A stretch of DNA of 46,664 nt, taken from an uncultured Alphaproteobacteria bacterium. GTDB taxonomy: Bacteria; Pseudomonadota; Alphaproteobacteria; Micavibrionales; Micavibrionaceae. The position numbers and the translations under genes were made by a program. Below, piece by piece: positions 9,088-16,166 of this stretch; positions within the stretch are counted from its first letter, which is position 1, and each line of letters starts with the position of its first letter. The notes below the pieces were generated by a model. That model ran no database searches and was not told the origin of the DNA. It saw only the letters and a program-made list of their open reading frames with translations. The stretch spans positions 1 through 46,664 of the forward strand of contig CALDTV010000008.1 in assembly GCA_937923625.1 (NCBI GenBank), written 5' to 3'.

Positions 9088-10113
9088 TTATTTCAAATAA
9101 TCCTTAACCAACGTCTCCGCGATTTGGATTGAGTTTAGGGCGGCGCCTTTGCGCATGTTATCTGCCACGCACCAGAAATTTAGGCCGTTTTTGACTGATT
9201 TGTCGGCACGGATGCGAGAAATGAACACATCATCTTCACCCGCAATTTCGGCGGGTGTCACAAATTCCATTTCACTTTCACGGTCAATCACGGTCACCCC
9301 ATCGAAATCACGCCAAAGTTTTTGCGCTTCGGCAGGGGAAAGTGGGTTTTCAAGCTCTACATTGACCATTTCCGCATGGCCAATAAAGACAGGCAAACGC
9401 ACGCAATTGGCACAAACTTCAATCGCGGGATCAAGAATTTTTTTGGTTTCAACAACCATTTTCCACTCTTCTTTGGTCATGCCAGTGTCATCCCCCTCTT
9501 CGATAAATTTATCAATTTGTGGGATGCAGTTAAACGCAATTTGCTTCGGAAATACTTCGCTTTTAGGCTCATCATTCATAAAAAAGTGGCGGCTTTGATT
9601 AAACAGCTCATCCATCGCTTCTTTTCCTGCACCAGACACAGATTGATAGGTTGAAACGACAATACGTTTGATTTTTGCTGCATCATGCAAGGGCTTTAGT
9701 GCGACCAACATTTGAATGGTCGAACAATTCGGGTTTGCGATGATATTGCGCGCTGCATAGTCTTTTAAAGCATCTGGATTAACCTCTGGTACGACCAGCG
9801 GCACGTCCTCATCCATACGGAAATGGCTGGTGTTATCAATAACAATCGCGCCTGCGGCTGCCGCCTTTGGCGCGAATTCAGCCGACACCGCCCCACCGGG
9901 GGAAGAAAAGACAAAATCCGTTCCTTTGAAATCAAATTTGGCCAGATCTTGGATTTTTAAGTCCTGATCGCCAAAAGAGACTTCTTTGCCTGCGGAACGG
10001 CTGGAGGCCAATGCAACAACCTCACTCACGGGGAAGTTGCGCTCGTGCAGGATTTGCAACATCTCGCGCCCAACATTTCCACTTGCCCCAACAACCGCAA
10101 CTTTATAACTCAT
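9088..10113 (-). CDS. asd: Aspartate-semialdehyde dehydrogenase
   Basis: A 341-aa protein with the NADP-binding motif VGASGNVGREM at residues 8-18, the catalytic Cys130 in NPNCSTIQM, and RLPVFIGHAE holding the acid/base histidine. It reduces L-4-aspartyl phosphate to L-aspartate 4-semialdehyde, the branch point to lysine/diaminopimelate, methionine and threonine, in the cytoplasm. Length and motifs are standard. It appears to be a single-gene unit; the 220-bp gap upstream of sdhC lies beyond its stop. Confidence 0.97.
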   Translation of the reverse strand: MSYKVAVVGASGNVGREMLQILHERNFPVSEVVALASSRSAGKEVSFGDQDLKIQDLAKFDFKGTDFVFSSPGGAVSAEFAPKAAAAGAIVIDNTSHFRMDEDVPLVVPEVNPDALKDYAARNIIANPNCSTIQMLVALKPLHDAAKIKRIVVSTYQSVSGAGKEAMDELFNQSRHFFMNDEPKSEVFPKQIAFNCIPQIDKFIEEGDDTGMTKEEWKMVVETKKILDPAIEVCANCVRLPVFIGHAEMVNVELENPLSPAEAQKLWRDFDGVTVIDRESEMEFVTPAEIAGEDDVFISRIRADKSVKNGLNFWCVADNMRKGAALNSIQIAETLVKDYLK

Positions 10114-10229
10114 CTTGATCTGCCCTTTTCTTTACCCGCTTGACATGCACTATAAATTTGCATGCGCTCTAAATTTCGAAGCCTTATTTAATAGACTATT
10201 ACAACAATTTCAATAACAACCTCACTAAG

Positions 10230-10257
10230 GCGCGCTCTTAAGGGTAAAAAAGCGCGC
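10230..10257. repeat. GC-rich inverted repeat downstream of pilin-like gene
   Basis: GCGCGCT and AGCGCGC arms (7 bp, perfect) flank a 14-base spacer. It lies 25 bp past the stop of the pilin-like gene on the minus strand. It may fold in the mRNA 3' end, but no T-run follows on that strand, so it is not a standard terminator. Confidence 0.5.
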
Positions 10258-10281
10258 GTGCAGATTTTTAGGCAAAAGCCA

Positions 10282-11037
10282 CTATCTTTGTAATATCACA
10301 GAATAATAGACGTATTCGTTGTTATCTTTATCGAAAAAACAGCCCGATGAATGTTTTTTGAAAGCCGTACAGCTGGGCGAAGCATTTTTTAAATCTTCTT
10401 GATCCGTTATCGGAAAAATATACGCCCCATCAGCATTTTCACGAATATTCGCGCTGTTGGTTGAGATATCTAAATCTGGCACTATTGAATCCGTCGAAAT
10501 ACAGCCCATATTGCTGACGTTCATTTCCTTGTTCACATACGTACAAACAGCTTGATTAATATTTGGCAAAAAAGCGATCAAATCATTCCCTGCACCAGAA
10601 TCAGATACGCCTATTTCGGGGACATCCCAATTCGCATTCACGAACCACTGGGCGTTACCTTGAGATTGGTCTGTTTCTGCCATCACATCTTCAGGTGGAT
10701 TTTTATAGGGCGCTCCGCCGCCTTTAGGATGAAACAACAAAAGCTCTTCGGGGACATCGCCAAAATTATCTGGTCTATTAAACTTTATCGTTGAAACGCT
10801 TTTGCCAGAAAAAACCATCCGCACAACAGATGTCCTTAACGAAGCGGGATATTGCGTCATGGCCGCGCTGCTCAGGATCGCTTTTTCCGTATCCACGGCA
10901 TTTTGATTAGATCGTTTAGCTTGCGTTACCGCATAAGACAGCCCCGCAAAAAGGGCAATAGCAACAAGAATAAGAAATATAGCATTTCCATTTTCTGAAT
11001 CATTTTTCACGCGTTGAATGACACTAAACTTTTTCAC
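10282..11037 (-). CDS. Pilin-like / type IV prepilin-like secreted protein
   Basis: A 251-aa protein with a short charged N-terminus (MKKFSVIQRVKNDSENG) followed directly by one long hydrophobic helix (NAIFLILVAIALFAGLSYAVTQ) and a large soluble domain with four or more cysteines (VCTY, MGCIS, SCTAF, GCFF). This resembles a class of pilin-like proteins in which a Gly precedes the hydrophobic helix as a possible prepilin peptidase site. The expected Glu at +5 is not obvious, so processing is uncertain. The prepilin peptidase and two platform-like proteins encoded next to it support a pilus or type II-like role. It is likely anchored in the inner membrane with its domain outside. Confidence 0.6.
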   Translation of the reverse strand: MKKFSVIQRVKNDSENGNAIFLILVAIALFAGLSYAVTQAKRSNQNAVDTEKAILSSAAMTQYPASLRTSVVRMVFSGKSVSTIKFNRPDNFGDVPEELLLFHPKGGGAPYKNPPEDVMAETDQSQGNAQWFVNANWDVPEIGVSDSGAGNDLIAFLPNINQAVCTYVNKEMNVSNMGCISTDSIVPDLDISTNSANIRENADGAYIFPITDQEDLKNASPSCTAFKKHSSGCFFDKDNNEYVYYSVILQR

Positions 11038-11115
11038 AATTTTTTCCTTTTCAAAAAACCTCTAGATAATTAACACTTAAAAATGGCAGCGGACAACCAT
11101 ATAGTGCGTTATTAT

Positions 11116-11631
11116 CTATGTAGGTTTTTCCAATAAAACCTTCGTAATATTTAAAGCCGCAATCAATTTGTGCTCCTCATCGCATTCCCTGCCAATACAG
11201 AGTTTTTCAACCGATACATGCCATGCATTACCGCCATTTTGCCGCGCGCCATTCTGAATATAGCCTATAGATTCTCTAAATTCAGCAAAATGCCGTGTAC
11301 TGTTTGCGGCAATAATAATCGTAGAATTATCCATACGAAAATTAATATTTCGATAAGATTTCTTAGCGCGCTTCATAAAATCTTCAAGCGCGTCTCTGGA
11401 GACCTCGACATTTTTAAGGCTCGGGACCAAGGGCGTCAACGCCTCAACTTCTTGAAGCTCTTTTCTAAGCTCTATCATATTTTGCGTTTTAATTGAGGTA
11501 TAAACCCCCATCACAGCGGCAAAAGCCCAAATGATCGCCGCAGCCATTATAACTTTTTGCCCTACATGTTCTGGCAGTTCTTTGAAAAAACGCCCCATAC
11601 TCATAGAAGATTTTTTAAGTCCCCATGCCAT
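11116..11631 (-). CDS. Single-TM coiled-coil protein, PilO/GspM-like by architecture
   Basis: A 171-aa protein: short cytoplasmic N-terminus, one TM helix at about residues 27-47 (VIMAAAIIWAFAAVMGVY), a coiled-coil stretch (about 50-70, ELRKELQEVEAL), then a small alpha/beta domain with two cysteines (LCIGREC). This plan matches the PilO/GspM alignment-complex subunits of type IV pili and type II secretion. Sequence similarity is too weak for me to name it firmly. It is 1 bp from the stop of the upstream platform protein, so the two are co-transcribed. Confidence 0.5.
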   Translation of the reverse strand: MAWGLKKSSMSMGRFFKELPEHVGQKVIMAAAIIWAFAAVMGVYTSIKTQNMIELRKELQEVEALTPLVPSLKNVEVSRDALEDFMKRAKKSYRNINFRMDNSTIIIAANSTRHFAEFRESIGYIQNGARQNGGNAWHVSVEKLCIGRECDEEHKLIAALNITKVLLEKPT

Positions 11632-11632
11632 T

Positions 11633-12562
11633 TTAATGAACTCCCTTTATTCTTATAAAACCTTCACGTTCATCGCCCGTTTGAAGCTGACCTTTTATGG
11701 ACTTTGTGCCTTTTTTATATTTTTCAGGGACTAAAACTTCCCAAACCAATTTATCACCATCTACTTCATATTTTTGTAGCGTGCCCCCAATTACATCAAG
11801 ATCATCCAAAATTTCTTGGACACGCACCATATGCATAATCGGCTCGCTATGGGCTGTCTCATGGGCTTTTATGATAACGGCCTGTACGGCTTTATCCGCT
11901 TTTATTTTTGCCGCCATCAAATCACGGTCTAGATCGGCTGTTTTGATTAATTGAAAAGCTAAAAATGTTAGAATAAGTGCGCTCGTTACCAAGCCAGAAA
12001 CAACCAGTAGCCAAGCCGCATCACGGGAGATTTTTTCACTCATTAAAGCGAGATTCATCCACGGAACAGGCTTCGCGGTTTGACCATTTACTGTGACAAA
12101 ATTGGCGTCCATGCTTTGCATACGAGGCAATAAAGTGCGTGACGCGCCTAAGGATACTTGTAAACGGCCCGCATCAACATCCCATTTTAACGCAGAAGCC
12201 ATACCGTCTTGCTCGTATAAATAAACAGTCTCCTTATCCCAAAATTCAGAATTTTTTGGCAAAGCCGCCGCCAAAGGGCACCAGCTATCTGGGTTTGATG
12301 CCAAAACAACTGATGGGCAAGCAATATACCAGCAATGTTTATCTTCAACGCTGTAAACAAAATGAACTTTTTCTGTTGCGCATGCTTGAGAAGCCGCTTT
12401 CCAAACTGCTTCTTCTTCCGTACCCGCAACAAAGGGCACAGATCCCCCAACTAATTCGTTTGGCAAATAAGGGCTTAGTTTTTCTGTCGAGCGCACTTTT
12501 TGCTTCGCACGCTTATCATTGTGCTTCTCATGTAAGGATCTAAAATTTAAGGCTTTAAGCAT
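11633..12562 (-). CDS. Inner-membrane platform protein, PilN/GspL-like by architecture
   Basis: About 309 aa from the ATG at 12562. The open frame extends to a TTG at 12649, but that start has no visible ribosome site and would add 29 residues, so I prefer the ATG; the call is not certain. A soluble N-terminal part of about 185 residues is followed by one TM helix (AAWLLVVSGLVTSALILTF) and a periplasmic coiled coil (ADLDRDLMAAKIKADKAV) with a small C-terminal domain. This is the layout of GspL or fused PilM-PilN proteins. The downstream PilO/GspM-like partner and the nearby prepilin peptidase support the reading. Function is inferred from architecture and context. Confidence 0.5.
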   Translation of the reverse strand: MLKALNFRSLHEKHNDKRAKQKVRSTEKLSPYLPNELVGGSVPFVAGTEEEAVWKAASQACATEKVHFVYSVEDKHCWYIACPSVVLASNPDSWCPLAAALPKNSEFWDKETVYLYEQDGMASALKWDVDAGRLQVSLGASRTLLPRMQSMDANFVTVNGQTAKPVPWMNLALMSEKISRDAAWLLVVSGLVTSALILTFLAFQLIKTADLDRDLMAAKIKADKAVQAVIIKAHETAHSEPIMHMVRVQEILDDLDVIGGTLQKYEVDGDKLVWEVLVPEKYKKGTKSIKGQLQTGDEREGFIRIKGVH

Positions 12563-12696
12563 AAAAGGCTTTATTGTTCTTTTAAAAAGATTCAAAGGCG
12601 AATAGAATTTTACAAAACTTATATTAATCCACAATCGTATGATATACAATTGTTAGCACTCGCTGATTTACCGCAAGAAGAAAAGATTTTTAAGTT

Positions 12697-13218
12697 ATGG
12701 AATTAATTGCACTATTTTGTGTTTTAATGGCTTTGGGCTTACTTGCGCTGTTGTCATATATAGATTTAAAAACCTTCCTTCTACCGAACATTTATGTTGC
12801 GCCTTTTGCCTTACTCGGTATCGCCTTTCACGCATTTTTGGATTTTAACTATCTCTCTTTTCAAGAGGTGATAATTGGCAGTATTGCTGGGTACGCCTTT
12901 CCTTGGCTCATTCGTCTGGCTGGCAATAAATATTATGGGCAGGAATCGCTTGGACTGGGAGACGTCAAACTCCTCGCTGCTGGCGGTCTTTGGCTGGGTT
13001 TAGAAGGCGTTCTTTATGCCATGACATTGGGCGCTATCGCTGGTTTAATTCATGGGCTTGTCTATGCTAGCTTTCTCACCATCTTAAAAAATAAACCCTT
13101 TAGTATCCGTCGCCTGACCATTCCTGCGGGCCCTGGCTTTGCGATTGGCATTATTTTAGTCGGCGGCTGGCTCTATAAAAGCTTCATTCTATCAACAATT
13201 TATGATCTGTTTTTCTAA
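12697..13218 (+). CDS. Prepilin peptidase, A24 family, without methylase domain
   Basis: A 173-aa membrane protein with five or six TM helices. The two catalytic aspartates of this family are in SYIDLKTFLLPN (near residue 23) and GLGDVKLLAAGG (near residue 93). The N-terminal cysteine-rich methyltransferase region of PilD is absent, so it is CpaA-like in size. It cleaves prepilin leader peptides at the inner membrane. It is divergent from the platform genes at 11116-12562 with a shared promoter region of about 134 bp. It precedes pyrB, with which it has no functional link. Confidence 0.88.
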   Translation: MELIALFCVLMALGLLALLSYIDLKTFLLPNIYVAPFALLGIAFHAFLDFNYLSFQEVIIGSIAGYAFPWLIRLAGNKYYGQESLGLGDVKLLAAGGLWLGLEGVLYAMTLGAIAGLIHGLVYASFLTILKNKPFSIRRLTIPAGPGFAIGIILVGGWLYKSFILSTIYDLFF

Positions 13219-13262
13219 AATACTTGCCTATTACATGAACGCGGCCTTATAACTTATTTTTA

Positions 13263-14198
13263 ATGACAAAACCTTCATCCAATTTTGACCATGACCATTT
13301 AATCAGCATCGCTGATTTGAGTATCAATGATATCACAACAATATTAGATTTAGCGGCTTATTATGCGGCAAAACTTGAAGCGAAGGCCGATCTTTCGAAC
13401 GTGTTAAAGAACAAAGTTTTTCTCACATTGTTTTTTGAAGACTCAACCCGCACCTTGACCTCCTTTGAAATGGCGGCAAAGCGCCTTGGGGGACAAGTGA
13501 TTAACCTTAATCTAAAAACCAGTTCCTTGAATAAAGGGGAAACTTTTCACGACACCATCACAACGCTGAACGCCATGCACCCTGACGGCATGATCGTCCG
13601 CCATAGCGAATTTGGCGCGCCAAAAGTAATTTCCACCATGAGCGACTGCCCCGTGATTAACGCAGGCGATAGCTGGAATGAACACCCAACCCAAGCCCTC
13701 CTCGATGCTCTCGCCATGCGCAATCATTTTGGCAAGCTCGAAGGTTTAACCGTTGCCATTATTGGTGACATCGCCCATAGCCGCGTGGCCTCCTCCAACA
13801 TGAAACTCCTCACAAAAATGGGGGCGAGCGTTCGCATCATCGCACCGCCTATTCTCATGCCAGAAAAGCTTCCTTCAGAAAATATTGAAAAATTTACAGA
13901 CTTAAAATCTGGGATTAAAGGCGCAGATGTCATCATCACCATTCGCCCACAAAAAGAGCGTATGCAAAGTGCCTTAATTGAAGATAACACCTATTTTGAT
14001 GATTACGGCTTAAGTAAAGAAAAATTAGGTTGGGCAAAAGAAAGCGCTATCGTCCTCGACCCTGGGCCTTTCTTGCGCAATGTTCAAATATCCGATGACT
14101 TAGCGGATGATACAAAACAATTTCATTACCTAAAACAAGTTAGCGGCGGCGTCGCCACCCGCATGGCTGTACTAGATTTATTGGCGGGGAAAAAGTAA
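13263..14198 (+). CDS. pyrB: Aspartate carbamoyltransferase catalytic subunit
   Basis: A 311-aa protein with the carbamoyl-phosphate motif STRT at residues 61-64 (FFEDSTRTLTSFE), the HPTQALLDAL motif and the Arg-containing C-terminal loops (TIRPQKERM). It condenses carbamoyl phosphate with L-aspartate in pyrimidine synthesis. The usual HPGP-like segment reads LDPGPFLRN, a variant that remains recognisable. It starts 44 bp after the prepilin peptidase. pyrC, often the next gene in alphaproteobacteria, is not here; a palindromic repeat follows instead. Confidence 0.96.
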   Translation: MTKPSSNFDHDHLISIADLSINDITTILDLAAYYAAKLEAKADLSNVLKNKVFLTLFFEDSTRTLTSFEMAAKRLGGQVINLNLKTSSLNKGETFHDTITTLNAMHPDGMIVRHSEFGAPKVISTMSDCPVINAGDSWNEHPTQALLDALAMRNHFGKLEGLTVAIIGDIAHSRVASSNMKLLTKMGASVRIIAPPILMPEKLPSENIEKFTDLKSGIKGADVIITIRPQKERMQSALIEDNTYFDDYGLSKEKLGWAKESAIVLDPGPFLRNVQISDDLADDTKQFHYLKQVSGGVATRMAVLDLLAGKK

Positions 14199-14215
14199 TG
14201 CTTTACTTCCCTCTT

Positions 14216-14299
14216 CGTCATTGCGAGCGTAGCGAAGCAATCCAGAATATTGCGCCTCGCTCTAGATTGCCGCAGTCGCTCCGCTCCTTCGCAATGACG
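14216..14299. repeat. Palindromic dispersed-type repeat (CGTCATTGCGAG family)
   Basis: An 84-bp imperfect palindrome. The outer arms CGTCATTGCGA and TCGCAATGACG are perfect over 11 bp; inner arms GCAATCCAGA and TCTAGATTGC pair with one mismatch. The sequence CGTCATTGCGAG...GCAATC is a palindromic unit seen in many proteobacterial genomes, usually in multiple intergenic copies. It fills the gap between pyrB and plsY and would form a long mRNA hairpin there. A possible decayed relative lies near 8998-9080. Confidence 0.85.
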
Positions 14300-14313
14300 A
14301 AAAATGGGGATAA

Positions 14314-15015
14314 ATGATGACTTACGCCGCGGCGTTTATATTTGGATACTTGCTCGGCTCTATTCCTTTTGGCCTTGTGCTTTGTAAATTATTTGGCTAC
14401 GGCGATGTCCGAAAAATCGGCTCTGGCAATATTGGTGCTACCAATGTGTTGCGAACGGGCAATAAGTTATTGGCACTTGCCACTTTAATTCTTGATAGTG
14501 GTAAAGGCGCAATTGCCGTTCTAGTAGTATCAATATTTTTGGTTCAACCTGAATATGGAACGGGAATAGGAAGCTGCCTAAATCCAGAAACAAAGATATG
14601 GGAGAGATGTGGCCTTCCTGTAAAATCATCGGAAAACTCTCTCTTAATACCTTTATTAGCAGGCTTAGGCGCTCTTATTGGCCATTGCTACCCAATATGG
14701 CTAAAATTTAAAGGCGGCAAAGGCGTTGCGACCACGCTCGGTACATTATTGGTTGCTGTGCCACTCGTCGGAGTCATTGCTTGTGCTATCTGGTTACTTA
14801 TGGCCTCAATCTTCCGCATTTCTTCTTTGGCCGCCCTGATCGCTATTGGTTTAACCCCCATCATCTCACACACCTTATATCAAGACTCTAGTATCTCACT
14901 AATATGCGCCGTTATCGCAGTTCTGGTCTATTTCAAGCATCATGAAAACATCAAAAGAATTTTAACGGGTAAAGAACCCAAGATTGGCAAGAAGAAAAAA
15001 GAGCAGAAGAAATGA
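14314..15015 (+). CDS. plsY: Glycerol-3-phosphate acyltransferase
   Basis: A 233-aa membrane protein with the PlsY motifs GSGNIGATNVLRTG (near residue 36) and FKGGKGVATTLG (near residue 132), plus an N-terminal helix containing YLLGSIPFGL. It acylates glycerol 3-phosphate from acyl phosphate, the first step of phospholipid synthesis, in the inner membrane. It is about 30 residues longer than usual because of a polar insertion with two cysteines between TM segments (about residues 80-108). The last four bases overlap the dprA start (ATGA). Confidence 0.96.
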   Translation: MMTYAAAFIFGYLLGSIPFGLVLCKLFGYGDVRKIGSGNIGATNVLRTGNKLLALATLILDSGKGAIAVLVVSIFLVQPEYGTGIGSCLNPETKIWERCGLPVKSSENSLLIPLLAGLGALIGHCYPIWLKFKGGKGVATTLGTLLVAVPLVGVIACAIWLLMASIFRISSLAALIAIGLTPIISHTLYQDSSISLICAVIAVLVYFKHHENIKRILTGKEPKIGKKKKEQKK

Positions 15016-16154
15016 CTCAGGCTTCCTTACTAACACCCAGCATGTGCGAAGCCGAAAAACTTAACTGGCTGCGCCTTATCCGTACCGACAATGTTGGCCC
15101 AATCACTTTTTATAAATTGGTTGATTACTATGGCAGCGCGACAAAAGCTCTTGAAGCCCTCCCTGAGCTTTCTAAAAAAGGCGGGCGCAAAAAACCACTT
15201 GAAGCACCACCACTTTCATCTGTTGAAAAAGAATTAAGCGCCCTTCATAAACTCGGTGGTGACATCGTCTGCGCGGCGGATAAACCTTACCCACTTGCGC
15301 TTGCCGCAAACGATGATGCGCCGCCTGTTTTGTCTTATATTGGTAATATTGATCTTGTCCGTCCGCCATGCCTTGCAATGGTTGGCGCCCGAAACGCATC
15401 CTTAAATGGCAAAAAATTCGCCGCAAAATTAGCAAAAGAATTAGGCCAAAGCGGACAAATCATTGTTTCTGGCCTCGCTCGTGGTATTGATACCGCCGCG
15501 CATACAGGTGCACTTGATACAGGCACGATTGCCGTGGTTGCAGGCGGCATTGATGTTATTTACCCACGAGAAAACACCGACCTTTATAAACAAATTTGCG
15601 AACGCGGCCTCGTTTTTGCCGAAAGCCCGCTTGGCATGGAGCCAATTGCAAGGCATTTCCCAAAGCGAAACCGCATTGTTTCTGGCCTTTCCAGTGGCAC
15701 TATCGTGATTGAAGCCACCTTAAAATCAGGCTCCCTCATCACAGCCCGAATGGCAGGAGAACAAGGCCGCGATGTCTATGCTGTTCCCGGCTATCCGCAA
15801 GATCCCCGTGCGCAAGGGCCGAATAAATTAATCCAAGACGGGGCAATTTTAATTCAACACACCCAAGATATATTTCAAAATCTGGAGAATTTTAGCGGTG
15901 GCACAACTTTATTTGATGCCGCGCAAAGTCAATCTAACCTTGAGCTTGTCCCCAATAACCAAGACGAAAAAGAGGTTGAAGACATACGTACAGCACTGCT
16001 TAATCATCTATCACAAATGCCGCTTAGCGTTGACGAACTCGCCAGAACATGTCATGTGTCAATTCCAGAATTACAAATGGCCTTGCTAGAATTAGAGCTT
16101 GCAGGCCGTTTACAGCGGCTTCCGGGAAACCGTGTCGCACTCTTAGATGAATAA
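15012..16154 (+). CDS. dprA: DNA processing protein A
   Basis: A 380-aa protein. The N-terminal helical region (LRLIRTDNVGPITFYKL) is followed by the Rossmann-like DprA domain with MVGARNAS, SGLARGIDTAAH, VVAGGIDVIYPREN and GSLITARMAGEQGRDVYAVPG. The C-terminal 65 residues form a winged-helix (DML1-like) domain with SVDELARTCHVSI. It loads RecA on incoming single-stranded DNA during transformation and can act in other DNA uptake settings. It overlaps plsY by 4 bp and precedes topA by 12 bp, the normal alphaproteobacterial order. Confidence 0.96.
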   Translation: MTQASLLTPSMCEAEKLNWLRLIRTDNVGPITFYKLVDYYGSATKALEALPELSKKGGRKKPLEAPPLSSVEKELSALHKLGGDIVCAADKPYPLALAANDDAPPVLSYIGNIDLVRPPCLAMVGARNASLNGKKFAAKLAKELGQSGQIIVSGLARGIDTAAHTGALDTGTIAVVAGGIDVIYPRENTDLYKQICERGLVFAESPLGMEPIARHFPKRNRIVSGLSSGTIVIEATLKSGSLITARMAGEQGRDVYAVPGYPQDPRAQGPNKLIQDGAILIQHTQDIFQNLENFSGGTTLFDAAQSQSNLELVPNNQDEKEVEDIRTALLNHLSQMPLSVDELARTCHVSIPELQMALLELELAGRLQRLPGNRVALLDE

Positions 16155-16166
16155 GGATTTAAGCCA

